Of a DNA stretch of 64,000 nucleotides, positions 32,834-43,080 are shown piece by piece (the stretch's first letter is position 1; the number at the start of each line of letters is the position of its first letter). Under the pieces are notes generated by a model. That model worked only from the letters and a program-made list of their open reading frames with translations, ran no database searches and was not told where the DNA came from. The stretch is taken from assembly GCA_013339895.1 (NCBI GenBank), contig JABACO010000011.1, positions 5,756,570 through 5,820,569 of the forward strand. The letters are read 5' to 3'. Both the position numbers and the translations under genes were made by a program. This DNA is from Ephydatia muelleri (taxonomy: Eukaryota > Porifera > Demospongiae > Spongillida > Spongillidae).

Positions 32834-33545
32834 AGGAGCATGTGTCCCCTATGTCCCTGTAGTGGTACTACAGCACAGTATGGAGGAGGAGGAGCATGTG
32901 TCCCCTATGTCCCTGTAGTGGTACTACAGCACAGTATGGAGGAGGAGGAGCATGTGTCCCCTATGTCCCTGTAGTGGTACTACAGCACAGTATGGAGGAG
33001 GAGGAGCATGTGTCCCCTATGTCCCTGTAGTGGTACTACAACACAGTATGGAGGAGGAGGAGCATGTGTCCCCTATGTCCCTGTAGTGGTACTACAGCAC
33101 AGTATGGAGGAGGAGGAGCATGTGCCCCCTATGTTCCTGTAATGGTACTACAGCACAGTGTGGAGGAGGAGGAGCATGTGTTCCCTATGTCCCTGTAGTG
33201 GTACTACAACACAGTATGGAGGAGGAGGAGCATGTGTCCCCTATGTCCCTGTAATGGTACTACAGCACAGTGTGGAGGAGGAGGAGCATGTGTTCCCTAT
33301 GTCCCTGTAGTGGTACTACAGCACAGTATGGAGGAGGAGGAGCATGTGTCCCCTATGTCCCTGTAGTGGTACTACAGCACAGTATGGAGGAGAAGGAGCA
33401 TGTGTTCCCTATGTCCCTGTAGTGGTACTACAGCACAGTATGGAGGAGGAGGAGCATGTGTCCCCTATGTCCTTGTAGTGGTACTACAACACAGTATGGA
33501 GGAGGAGGAGCTTGTGTCCCCTATGTCCCTGTAGTGGTACTACAT
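32834..33545. repeat. 56-bp minisatellite, about 12-13 copies
   Basis: The unit contains GGAGGAGGAGGAGCATGTGT, CCCCTATGTCCCTGTAGTGG and TACTACAGCACAGTAT. Copies differ by a few substitutions (TGTTCCC for TGTCCCC, GCACAGTGT for GCACAGTAT, ACAACACAG for ACAGCACAG), and some variants recur at intervals. The unit includes GTAGTGGTACTAC, a small inverted repeat. Non-coding: every frame has stops. Confidence 0.97.
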
Positions 33546-33690
33546 GCATGCATATGCACACAACCGTTGTGAATGCTACATGACAGTGTACGTAAGAAAT
33601 GTGTGTCTCACAACTTCATAATGCATCCATGTTTGCTGCACTTGTGACCTTATAAGTACATGATATGTTTGGTTAATTTACAACTGCAGT
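33546..33690. other. Unique AT-rich spacer
   Basis: Nothing recognised. Confidence 0.4.
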
Positions 33691-33989
33691 AACAAGTAAA
33701 TAAAAACATTCTCTAATGAGATAGTTGTTGGTATACTATAGGATTGACCAATGGTGGTGTAAAAAGCACGGAAACAAAAGTGACAGAAATTTGACTGGAA
33801 AATTGAAATAGGCCTATATTTAGCCCATTACTCAGGCATGTACTGTTATATTGTTAGTGTGCTAAATAGGCCTATTTCGATTTTCCAGTCAATTTTCTGT
33901 CACTCTTGTTTCCGTGCTTTTTGCACAACCATTGGTCAATCCTATATACCAACAACTTTCTCGTTAGAGAATGTTTTTATTTACTTGTT
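33691..33989. mobile_element. Foldback element of about 300 bp
   Basis: Left arm 33691-33824 and right arm 33859-33989 are near-complementary. AACAAGTAAATAAAAACATT is mirrored by AATGTTTTTATTTACTTGTT, and GTTGTTGGTATA by TATACCAACAAC. AAGCACGGAAACAA is mirrored by TTGTTTCCGTGCTT, and AATAGGCCTATAT by its complement. The loop is about 35 bp. No coding capacity. Confidence 0.9.
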
Positions 33990-34249
33990 TCATAAGTTAT
34001 TTCCTGTCGTAGTAGCGCGACTTTATATGTGGTCACAAATTCATTTTAATTTTCGAAAGGAGGGAGGTTAAAAAAATTAATAATTGAAATTATAAGTATA
34101 TGAGTTTTCAATGTACTGCACGGTTCCCCTGCCTTGTCCTCTTCCTCTCCCCCAGCCTCGTCTCTTACCTCGGCAGCCTGGTTCAGGCCATGGGAGCCAT
34201 GCGGGTGGTGGTGGCAGCGCCAGAGTGGCAGCAGGCGAAGTGGTGGTGG

Positions 34250-34455
34250 GGGCACTGGTGCCAATACTGTAGCGGTGCTCCTGCTGGCAGCAGCGGAGGC
34301 AGTGCTGCAGCTGCTGCTTCTGCTGCTGGCGGTGGGGGTAGCTCTGCTGTTGCTGCTCTGCTGGTGGCGGTGGGGGCAGCTCTGCTGCTGCTGCTGCTGG
34401 CAGTGGGGGCAGCGCTGCTACTGCTGGCGGCGGACGGTAGGGGGGCAGCACTGCA
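34250..34455. repeat. CTG/CAG- and GGCGGTGGGGGCAG-rich composite triplet tract
   Basis: GC-rich island in AT-rich DNA made of (CTG)n runs interleaved with GGC/GGT/GGG triplets. Both strands are open for long stretches. The minus strand gives Ala/Pro/Gln-rich peptide (PPPPPAEQQQQSY), the plus strand Leu/Ala/Gly-rich peptide. The minus-strand frame (34077-34478) could be a low-complexity exon of the gene ending at 34841, but nothing proves it. Confidence 0.75.
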
Positions 34456-34574
34456 TCTGAAAGAGAGTATAGAAACAAAGTGCAAGGATTTAGTTGTTAC
34501 CTTTTTCGTTTCAGCAAGCAAAGTGCACTATTTGGTGGGTGAGTCGCTTTTATACATGAAAAGCCTTTACATGT

Positions 34575-34669
34575 GTGCCGGCTGTGCTACAATTCTATTG
34601 GTCCAATTTCATCTGTACATCACCAATTGGTCTACATATTCATGACCTCACAGATAAGGGGGAGAGTGG

Positions 34670-34722
<53 letters not shown>

Positions 34723-34800
34723 GCCAGCTGTGCTAAAATTCTATTGGTCCAATTTTATCTATTCACTGGATTGGTCTGCATAACTCATGACCCCACAAGG
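34575..34800. repeat. Tandem duplication around a (TG)n microsatellite
   Basis: GCTGTGCTACAATTCTATTG (about 34581) recurs as GCTGTGCTAAAATTCTATTG (about 34727). Both are followed by GTCCAATTT(C/T)ATCT and a CATGACC(T/C)CACA segment. A TG run of about 50 bp (34669-34720) lies between the two copies. Confidence 0.85.
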
Positions 34801-34840
34801 AAGTTCGTTCATGCTCCAAATTAAAAGGTGCTAACAATGT

Positions 34841-35464
34841 TTACATGGGAAAGACCTCTCCCCTCCAATGATGAATGGACATTTGGAACAGTGACTTTAT
34901 CCTCAACACTAATGCTACTTCTTCACTAGTGAGCTTGCGACACATTTCCATTTCAAGGGGGTGCATGGTAACCTTATCTATGTCCCCTATTTCCTCTGCC
35001 ACTACACACCTACCATTGAGGTCTACTGGAATGGCCCCAAGTCGTTTTGTGTACGTGTACAAATTAATTAAAAAGTAAGGTTCAGAGCCAGCAGTATGAT
35101 ACACATGCCCAATTAAAATATCTAATTTCAATGCACTAACTTCCCGGATAGTTTTTAGCAATGACCCTGCTTTTGCTCTTCGTACACTCAGTGCTTTAGA
35201 AACCAATGCATCTGCACCAATCTTACTTACTGCTGCACAGGCAGATCTTGTAACAATCTTTTGAGCTAGCAATGGATGAGACTTACAAAAGGCATCATTT
35301 ACTTCACTTAGAAGCTCACTATCCCTTAGAATAGCTTTTTCAAGACCACCATTATACTCCATTAGTGCATGAGATTTGGGTTCATATAAGGAGTAGCTAT
35401 ATGGGAGAAGGATAAGGTTGCTGTAATTTTCAGTGCTCAACCCTGCAACTGCAATTAAATTCAT
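34841..35464 (-). CDS. C-terminal exon of a KADPEKKK-family protein, function unknown
   Basis: A 207-codon minus-strand ORF, probably read from an upstream exon rather than from its first ATG. Composition is protein-like, mixed helix. Recognisable segments are SHPLLAQKIVTRSACAAVSK, DILIGHVYHTAGSEPYFLIN, and VDLNGRCVVAEEIGD near the C-terminus. The 'H-TA-SEPYF ... D--G-C--AEEIGD' pattern is one I associate with the C-terminus of a multigene family in sponges whose N-terminus is the KADPEKKK repeat, encoded just upstream (35702-36260) on the same strand. There is no enzymatic motif. Function unknown. Confidence 0.5.
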   Translation of the reverse strand: MNLIAVAGLSTENYSNLILLPYSYSLYEPKSHALMEYNGGLEKAILRDSELLSEVNDAFCKSHPLLAQKIVTRSACAAVSKIGADALVSKALSVRRAKAGSLLKTIREVSALKLDILIGHVYHTAGSEPYFLINLYTYTKRLGAIPVDLNGRCVVAEEIGDIDKVTMHPLEMEMCRKLTSEEVALVLRIKSLFQMSIHHWRGEVFPM

Positions 35465-35701
35465 ATACAGTTGCAGGCAGGCTGCCTTTGTACATCAGAT
35501 AAGAAGCCTTTTTGTACATCAGATTAAGGATGACACCCCAATATTCAATAGACAGATCACAAAGGACTGTACACAACAGTTGGGTCACCATGCATGCTTT
35601 ACATGTAAAGTGAATGGTTTTGTGCAGATCCCTTACAATGCTAGTGCAATACAACATGCCATGACATACCTTTGGGTGGTAGTGGTAGTTCGGTGACCCC
35701 T

Positions 35702-36260
35702 GCTACCTCTCGGCAGCACGTTTAGCCAATCGTGAATCGGACAGCGGGGTCATTCCAATACCGATTCCTTTCAGATGCCATAATGGCAGCTGAATTGTCC
35801 TCGTATTTCTGCCTTTTAGCAGCACGGTTCTCCTCGACGTCCTCATGATATCGCTGCCTTTTAGCAGCGCGGTTCTCCTCGAGGTCCTCTTGATATCGCT
35901 GCCTTTTAGCAGATTGCTTAGATTCAATATCTGCGTTGTAGCTGTCGCGTACAGAAGCCTTCTTCTTTTCGTGATCGGCCTTGTAGCTGTCGCGTACAGA
36001 GGCCTTCTTCTTTTCGGATCGGCCTTGTAGCTGTCGCGTACAGAGGCCTTCTCGATCGGCCTTGTAGCTGTCGCGTACAGAGGCCTTCTTTTCGGGATCG
36101 GCCTTGTAGCTGTCGCGTACAGAGGCCTTCTTCTTTTCGGGATCGGCCTTGTAGCGCACTCGGGCTTTAGCCTTGTTTTCTTGTGATCAAATATCGTCTT
36201 GCTTTTGAAGGTATTCCGCTCGTTGCTTAGATCTCTTCTTTCGATTAGGCCTACGCTAAC
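35702..36260 (-). pseudogene. KADPEKKKASVRDSY repeat region of the same gene, frameshifted
   Basis: Minus-strand coding begins near 36250 (RKKRSKQRAEYLQKQDDI, then a stop). It continues as tandem 14-15 residue repeats of the form YKADPEKKKASVRDS (about six), then KRQRYQEDLEENRAA-type repeats, then ASERNRYWNDPAVRF. The repeats are very basic and predicted helical. The third to fourth repeats lose 1-2 bases so the frame changes and later recovers. With the early stop this suggests a decayed or misassembled copy. The DNA repeat (GTAGCTGTCGCGTACAGA) is itself a minisatellite prone to slippage. Confidence 0.6.
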
Positions 36261-36994
36261 TTCACTAGCCAAAGTATCGCGATAGGAACACCAAATAAAT
36301 TTCGTGCAGGTTGGAGTATTTATACTGCATGCTGTATATATTAAGGATCCGTTTCTCCATTGTCCCTCCAGACGCGAGAAGTTTTTTTTAATGATATTCA
36401 TCAATCCTCAATCAATCATATATGAACCTGCTGCCGCAGGTTCAGATTATGTTTCTTCTGAAGAGCACATTGTTCTGATGACATCACTAAAGCTATTTAC
36501 TCCCAATAACAGGAATGTGTATCCCACATTAGTGTAGTACAACCTGTTTAAAATGCCAGTTCACTCTATCTCCATCTGCCTTTTTCCAGTTCATAATAAG
36601 TATGGTTTGTTACAACCGTATGTGCAAGGTAATGATGGACACACAAGATGTACGTACACCCCTGTGCCCACCTGGGTTTGACTTCAGCATCTACTGGCTG
36701 GTTTACATACATGTCACTGAATTGCATGTATGTAAATGTACAACATGGTATTCAAAGCGATTCTTTGTAATAGCTCAACACTGATGACATGTATCCTACA
36801 GATGATTATATGGTTGTGTGAGAATGAATATATATGCACTTGGCGCTCAAAGAGTTAAAGGCCATATAAGGATTTAAATGAGGATTTAAATCCTTATATC
36901 CGTATGATTGGTCGCTGACATCCTGTTGTGGGTTGTATAGACCCACGTGTTAAGAATAAACGTGTGTATTCTATATATAGCACAAACGACTGAA
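36261..36994. promoter_or_regulatory. Intergenic DNA including the 5' flank of ankyrin gene B
   Basis: A short perfect hairpin (GAACCTGC-TGCC-GCAGGTTC) lies at about 36425-36444. From about 36905 the sequence (GGTCGCTGACAT, later CACAAACGACTGAAATGG) parallels the flank of gene A exon 1, indicating shared promoter or 5' UTR. TCTATATATAG at about 36970 could serve as a TATA-like element 25 bp before the ATG, which makes it more likely part of the 5' UTR. Confidence 0.35.
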
Positions 36995-37024
36995 ATGGAT
37001 GCCAGCAACAGTGATGTGCAAAGT
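36995..37024 (+). CDS. Ankyrin gene B, first coding exon
   Basis: ATG plus nine codons (MDASNSDVQS) up to a GTAAGT donor at 37025, the paralogue of 10198-10227. Eight of ten residues are identical and the flanks on both sides are similar, including GGAATAGGTTCCACACTGAT about 60 bases downstream. It ends in phase 0, compatible with the ankyrin exon at 52554. Confidence 0.6.
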
Positions 37025-39145
37025 GTAAGTCCAGAGCCGGAGTAAGTTGTTCGAAGGCCCTTAGGTTGATTTGGTGGAATAGGTTCCACACTGATGGCAT
37101 GTGTATAGTGTACAGTAATGTATGTTGAACGGAAAATATATCACGCGTTGTTTCCAAGGTGACAAATTCCAGCTACGAGGAAACGGATCACGCGAATGTG
37201 TTACTTCTAGCCCTAGATATACTCGTTTTTTTGACACTGCTTTGAAAATGACCTCTGGCTTTCACAGTGATGCCATTATCAATTTGATTACGTACTTGCC
37301 ACACCTTTCACAATCTTGCTAACCAAATTAGGCGAGGGGTTAAATGTTTTAATCCATCGCTGACTCGTTGGAGGTGTCTAGCGGTTATGTCCTTTGGCTG
37401 GAAAATATATATTCGTTCTGCTCCCATGTAAATCTGAACACACGTGAATTTTTTTGTTAATGCAAATTTAGTACCACCCCCTACGCCCCCCGTTTTAACT
37501 GATTATACGCGGAATTGTAATATGTTTTCATGCATGGTATCAGCGTACTTGTATATACCGCATTGCGTGGAATATTTCAGAGGGACTATTATTTTTGCGT
37601 GATCGTGTGAGGTTTTGTTTTGCAGCGGTTGTGGTCGACGCAACTCTTTTGAGCCAGAGATAATCATTTGTATCATAATCTGCACAGGAAAAAAACGCGT
37701 AGAATCACTTTAGAATCATTACGTGATTGAACACACGCGTTTGATTTTATTGTTCAATCACACAATGATTTTACAGACGATTTATAATCCTTCATAAAAT
37801 CAAAACTTTGATTCGACCCATTTTTTTCCTGTGCTGATTGAGCTATACATGTATAGTATGTAGCTGGTAGCGCATAACTGTACGCTGAGTGGACTTAGTG
37901 TTGTGTGTGGGTGCATACATGGTTGTACACTGAGTGGACTTAGGGATGCGTTGGTAGCAAAAGCTGAATGTATTTAGTGATGTGTTGATAGCCGTGTATG
38001 TGCGCTGAGTGTGCAGTGTCAGGTTGGAAGACCTTATCCCCTCCCCTACACGAAGACTGTAAGATATAGCTATTTAACTTTTGCATAGACCCTGTTGGTA
38101 ACAATCACTCGTTTACGGACGGCCGTCTATACGACTGCAATGTCGTGCATATTCAGAAATGGCCCATACATAGGCGGTCATCTTGCTTTTTATTACAAAT
38201 TGAATTTTAAACAAGTGTATAAATCGGTCTGATTATGATCAATGTACTTCGAAAAATGATTACATTAACCATTCTTTAACTAAAATCAAGACAAAAATAT
38301 AATTTGTACCGTGCATAATTTATTCATATAAGTATGCCATTGCGTTGGCAATGAATTGTCCAATGGTGAATAAATGTGCACAATAAGTTAATTCAGCTGA
38401 AGATTAACAAGGCTGCTGGATTTTGATGATCTGAGCCAATAGCAAGCCAGGTAGCTAAGTGGAAACCTTCCCCTAGCCTCCTCCCCCCAATTCCCATAGG
38501 TCTAGACTGCCAGCTAGAGGGACACCCACCCACCCTAGCTCACTGTTAATGCATTATGGTGATGGCTACTATATGTATTATATACAAGACGTCGTCATGA
38601 ACACTTTTGACCTATATAGTGGGTTGTTTTTACTTGAAGTTTATTGTTCGTTTAGCCTGCATGCAGCTCGATGAATGAAGCGCGTAGGCTAGGCACGTGC
38701 ACTGATACGCTTACACGCAGGGGAAAAAATGATTTGTTAGCCCTTTCCAGTACAGCTACGACCTACCTAGGCTTCTCAGTCTTACCTAGATCGATTAACA
38801 TCAAGTCTGCATGTGCCGCATTTTCAATATTTGTCTGCATGTGTGCGGCTGGAGCGTCGATCAATACACTTAACTGTGAAGCACTCTCTGGGACTTCGCC
38901 AATGGAAGAGCGCTATCACAATATATACTGACATTAAGGAAAGCTTTGTCTACACATCGGGGCGCTGAGCAGTCTACCACTAGGCCAAAGCCCTGCATCA
39001 GGGTCAAAGCACACTCCACCCCCCTCCAATGTTATGGCATCAGGCCCAACCCCTGTCTCTGCACACAGTGTGTGGTTTGTGTGAACATAGATACATGTAA
39101 TGTGCAGTTAAAACATACACAATTTGTGCTATTGCTCGTTAGCAA
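37025..39145 (+). other. Intron 1 of ankyrin gene B, proximal part
   Basis: The first 200 bases match intron 1 of gene A. After that comes unique AT-rich DNA with the small MITE at 37682-37834 and an 86-codon ORF (38671-38931) that I do not recognise. The segment 38970-39110 is similar to 43705-43880 (ACCACTAGGCCAAAG..., GGCATCAGG...), a diverged direct repeat on either side of the transposon block. Confidence 0.4.
37682..37834. mobile_element. Short MITE of about 153 bp
   Basis: Terminal inverted repeat GCACAGGAAAAAAA at the left and TTTTTTTCCTGTGC at the right. The interior is AT-rich with internal inverted motifs (ACGCG, GATTTTA). No coding capacity. Confidence 0.75.
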
Positions 39146-39660
39146 TTAGAGTTTACATGTACTGTGGCTGCACCAATACATATGTCTGGTATGCTTTGCT
39201 TCACCTCTTCTGAGGTTCCAAATGGTGTCAGCGGGAAGGCCTGTTCTGACAGCTACTGTACATGGCTGCACCAATGTGGGTGTTGTATTTGGCTGGATTG
39301 TAGCCACATAGCTCCACCATACCAGGGATAGAAAGGTGGAGCGGCAGCTCTTAGATGTGAGTGTTCTCCCATCTTTGAAGTGGAAGAGGGGTGAGGAGTG
39401 AGTGGAACAGTGACAGCATTCTCTGTAGGCCTCCATTGCTGGAACTGGACACATGTGCCTGCCTTTGGTATACTGAACACACCTGCCCATCTGGTTGGTT
39501 TTGGACCACCTGATGAAGAAGTGCATGCCCTCCGGACCAGCTGACATCTTGCCTGGTAGGTTGGAACATAGGGTCAAATCTCCGATTCTTGAGTAAATTC
39601 GCTGAGCCTGAGGTGGATGACTCCAGGTGGTCAGTCTCAACATTGGGTTCCTGGACCCTG
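39146..39660 (-). pseudogene. Tyrosine recombinase fragment (DIRS/Ngaro-like or related)
   Basis: The minus strand, read over two frames, gives a C-terminal integrase domain of the phage-integrase type. It contains MHFFIRWSKTNQMGRCVQYT (core strand with Arg), SSPLFHFKDGRTLTSKS, and in another frame YNTHIGAAMYSS, where the family has H-x-x-R-I-G-A-A-T. The end aligns with the region expected to carry the catalytic Tyr (SKAYQTYV). Several frameshifts and the lost HxxR make it inactive. Such recombinases occur in DIRS-like retroelements and Cryptons. The right neighbour is the TIR transposon, which inserted close by. Confidence 0.65.
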
Positions 39661-39733
39661 CTGTTCTTCACCAGTACAAGAAAATTGATACAGGGTTGTC
39701 ATGTCGTCTCATCTCCATAGAAACAGTCCCAAA

Positions 39734-40278
39734 GGGTAAATCCATATATTGATTTGCCACCCTTTTACCATCATTGTCTAGTTTGGACATGCTATTTTCC
39801 CCATGTGTTCTCCCCACAGGAGTATGCAAAATTGCTATACATTTGTATACCCTATAATGTACGGTTATTAAAATACAACGAATTAAAATTTTCATTTTTT
39901 TCATAACCTCGGTTAACTCGGTTGAGCACATCCTGAGCCCTGAAACATTCTTATTGATTCAAATATATCCAATACATTGCAAATATCTGGATCTACATAA
40001 AAATCATTATTTTTAATAACTCCTTGTCACCTTATATGAATAGGGTCATGAATTTGTAATGAGTTCTGACCTATCCAAAAATATGAAAATAGGATTCGCA
40101 CCAAACTTATACTATAGTTAGCCAATCACATCCCAGACATATTAAACTGAAAAGCTTACTGGGACACATATTCTCAGGGCTGGGACAGCACAAAAAGGGG
40201 CTGGCAGCCATGTTATTCCTCCTTGCAACTATTTGTTTACATAGGGTAGTTTACACAGCTATGGGCACTGTCACAACT
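39734..40278 (+). repeat. Left terminal inverted repeat of the DNA transposon
   Basis: Starts GGGTAAATCC and ends near GGGCACTGTCACAACT. The right copy reads GGGCACTATCAAAACT on the opposite strand. Confidence 0.9.
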
Positions 40279-40644
40279 AAACTGCCTCATGAATCTATAC
40301 AGAATATTCGCCCTCTTATATATGCCTTTGCGTTCAACAAAAGCATGCGCGCGCTCAATAAAACCATAACAAGCCAGCTTTAGCGTTTGGTTGAACAAAG
40401 CGATGCGCGCCCATCTCATAACTAAGAACCCAATTGTACATTTGTCTATGCTTTGTTCAATGCTTATGCGCGCGTCCAGCTCAATTGAGCCTCAGTCTGC
40501 TCTAGCGCTTTCACAAAGCGCATTAACTTCGTAAGGCCAGCCAGGCATTAGACCATTGCATGTGCGCATTGCCCTTGAATGGGTATATTACAAATATAAT
40601 CTCTGCCATTAATAGTTCGGCCGTTTTCAGCGCGTATTCTGGAG

Positions 40645-42915
40645 ATGTCTTTGCCTGCGGAGCGAGTTTGCTGTGATCCATTAAAGCGCCATACAACTCC
40701 CCAACGGAAGGATCTGAGGGCAGTTCCATATGCCATTATTGCTGAGCACTCATCGCTAGGTCTTACACGCCGTAACTATCTCTGCACCAAGTGCCGCAAG
40801 AAGTTAAATGCCCTCCGAGCTGCTGCAACACCTACTCCTGAGGATGCAGGTGAAATGTTGCCTATGGATGATGATGATAGCAGGCAGGAAAGCAGCAGTT
40901 CATCAGACAGTACCACTGAATCATTACCATCTGATTCAGAAACCTCTATCTTTAAAAGACCAAGGGTGGAAGGAGAAAGTGAAACTACTTGCAGTAAGGA
41001 TGATGATACATATGCTGTTACTAAAGCTGATGGGGAAGAGATGATTGAACAGCTAATAGAGAAGCTCAAGTCAGCAACAGTAAATAGTGAAAGGCTGCTA
41101 GTGTTAACAGCTGTGCCCAAAAGCTGGTCTGTCCGCAAAACCGCTCAAGTATTTAATGTATCCCGCCAGTTTGCAGGAAAGGCGAAGAAGCTGGTTGAAG
41201 AAAGAGGTGTGCTGTCCAGTCCGTACCCTAAGGAGGCTAAAGCTGTTACTCTGGCAGAGGAAGAAGTGCACAAGTTCTATCTTTCAGATGACATTAGTCG
41301 TATAATGCCAGGAATGAAGGATTATGTCTCTGTTAGAGGAACCAATGGACAGAGGGTTCACCAGCAAAAGAGACTCCTGCTATGCAACCTGAGGGAAGCA
41401 TACAGCGAGTTTAAGAAACGCAACCCGAGACTAAAAGTAGGTTTCTCCCGGTTTGCACAGCTGCGTCCCAGGGAATGCATTCTAGCTGGAGCCAGTGGCA
41501 CACACACTGTCTGTGTGTGCCAGATTCACCAGAATGCCAAACTGATGATGGTGGGAAGCAAACTAGAGAAGCTGTACAATGGGGAAGTTAATCACTATCG
41601 CCATTGCCTGGCTAAGATGCAGTGCATCCCACCAAGTTTGGACTGCTCCTTGGGCACCTGCACAGAATGTCCAGGTGTTGAACAACTCTGTGCTGAGCTG
41701 CAGGCCGTTTTTGATGACAACGATATTGACAAGGTGGAGTACAGCCAGTGGACAAATACAGACCGGTCAACACTTGAAAGGAAAGTCCAAGGTGTAGACG
41801 AGTTCTTGGAAGATTTCAGCGTAATGATGCAGAAGCTTCAACTGCATGACCTCATAGCCAAGATGCAGGCTGACTTTATGCGCCAGAAGAAACAAAACCT
41901 TGGGCCAGGAGAGTTCCTTGTTCTTGCAGATTTTTCTGAGAACTTCAGTTTCGTTGTACAGGACGAGGTCCAGTCCTTCCACTGGAACAACAACTCTGCA
42001 ACAATCCATCCATTTGTGTGCTATAGCAATGAAGGTAGCTTCTGCTTTGTTGTGATTTCAGAATGCACACAACATGATGTGATTGCTGTACATTTGTTCC
42101 AGAGGAAGTTGGTGGATTTCCTGACCCAGCAATGTGGTGGCCAGCGTCCAAAGAAGCTGTACTACATGTCCGATGGGTGCGCAGGTCAGTACAAAAACTG
42201 CAAGAATTTTTTGAACCTCTGCCACCATTTCGAAGACTTTGGGGTCTATGCTGAATGGCATTTCTTTGCCACATCACATGGCAAATCGCCATGTGATGGT
42301 GCAGGGGGAACCCTAAAGAGAATCGTAACAAAGGTCTGTCTCCAGCGTCTCTATGAAGACCAAATCTTAACTGCTCATCAGCTCTTTGATTTTGCTGTTA
42401 GCAACATCAAAGGGATGCATTTCTGCTTCACTGATACTTCACAACATGAGGAAGAAGCGAAACTGCTGGAAGAGAGAATGCAGAAAGCCAGAACTGTGCC
42501 AGGCACCCAGCGGCTACACTATTTTATTCCGCTTTCCACCGAAACTGTGGAAGTGCGGCAGTTCTCTACCAGTACTATTAGCAGGGTGGAACGGGTCCTA
42601 CTCAAAGGCTCTACTACTCCTTGCACTCCACCACCTGTTGCTATGGGATATGTCACAGTGGCATATGATAACTCATGTTGGCTTGGGTATGTTATTGGTG
42701 TCAATGAGTTGGAAGGTGGTGTAAAAGTGAAGTTCCTTCACCCACGCATACCTTCGAGCTCATTTGTATACCCCAACCGGGAGGATATAATGGACATGGA
42801 CCCTTCTGACATCCTGACCCATGTAGCCCCTACTACTGCAACAGGCCGAACATACACCCTAAGTAGAAAGGAAATGTCAGATGCCACAACTGCTCTAGCA
42901 TTAAAATACCAGTAG
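40645..42915 (+). CDS. Transposase of a long-TIR DNA transposon (family unassigned)
   Basis: 756 codons, uninterrupted. Order of features: a Cys/His cluster (VCCDPLKRHTT ... LCTKCRKKL, residues about 8-55), an acidic Ser-rich linker (70-125), and a helix-turn-helix-like segment WSVRKTAQVFNVSRQFAGKA (about 158-178). Then CVCQIHQNAKLM and a CTECPG cluster (about 290-350), and a catalytic core with FLVLADFSENFSFVV (Asp about 429), YYMSDGCAGQYKN (Asp about 509) and FFATSHGKSPCDGAGG (Asp about 550). A C-terminal Tudor/SH3-like piece follows (GYVTVAYDNSCWLGYVIGV ... VKFLHP, about 670-710). The three spaced acids fit an RNase H-fold DDE/D transposase. I know this protein type from cnidarian and arthropod genomes but cannot name the superfamily with certainty. 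The start at 40645 follows the left TIR by 367 bp, and an in-frame upstream ATG is absent. Confidence 0.8.
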   Translation: MSLPAERVCCDPLKRHTTPQRKDLRAVPYAIIAEHSSLGLTRRNYLCTKCRKKLNALRAAATPTPEDAGEMLPMDDDDSRQESSSSSDSTTESLPSDSETSIFKRPRVEGESETTCSKDDDTYAVTKADGEEMIEQLIEKLKSATVNSERLLVLTAVPKSWSVRKTAQVFNVSRQFAGKAKKLVEERGVLSSPYPKEAKAVTLAEEEVHKFYLSDDISRIMPGMKDYVSVRGTNGQRVHQQKRLLLCNLREAYSEFKKRNPRLKVGFSRFAQLRPRECILAGASGTHTVCVCQIHQNAKLMMVGSKLEKLYNGEVNHYRHCLAKMQCIPPSLDCSLGTCTECPGVEQLCAELQAVFDDNDIDKVEYSQWTNTDRSTLERKVQGVDEFLEDFSVMMQKLQLHDLIAKMQADFMRQKKQNLGPGEFLVLADFSENFSFVVQDEVQSFHWNNNSATIHPFVCYSNEGSFCFVVISECTQHDVIAVHLFQRKLVDFLTQQCGGQRPKKLYYMSDGCAGQYKNCKNFLNLCHHFEDFGVYAEWHFFATSHGKSPCDGAGGTLKRIVTKVCLQRLYEDQILTAHQLFDFAVSNIKGMHFCFTDTSQHEEEAKLLEERMQKARTVPGTQRLHYFIPLSTETVEVRQFSTSTISRVERVLLKGSTTPCTPPPVAMGYVTVAYDNSCWLGYVIGVNELEGGVKVKFLHPRIPSSSFVYPNREDIMDMDPSDILTHVAPTTATGRTYTLSRKEMSDATTALALKYQ

Positions 42916-43080
42916 TATGTTAGGACTCAATATCCCATTAGTATTTGTGTATACAGGTACATGTACATGTATAAAATGTGTTTGTCTCAATATACATCAA
43001 TCAAAACGCATTTAAAATATATCTAACATGTACTTGTGTAATGACAGCTTGTTTTGTTCATTTGTGACTGCATACAGCAC

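Noticed and set aside
32834-33545. CRISPR-like regularly spaced repeats
   Set aside because: The whole 56-bp unit repeats with no unique spacers, and the DNA is clearly eukaryotic.
36894-37157. Minus-strand ORFs over the gene B first exon
   Set aside because: The conserved feature shared with gene A is the plus-strand ATG exon with its GTAAGT donor; the minus-strand frame is not kept in gene A.
39668-39931. ORF of about 87 codons repeated at 43428-43640
   Set aside because: It lies wholly in the terminal inverted repeats of the DNA transposon and changes length between the two ends.
40776-42724. ORFs of 60-128 codons on either strand inside the transposase gene
   Set aside because: Shadow frames of the 756-codon gene with no protein-like content of their own.
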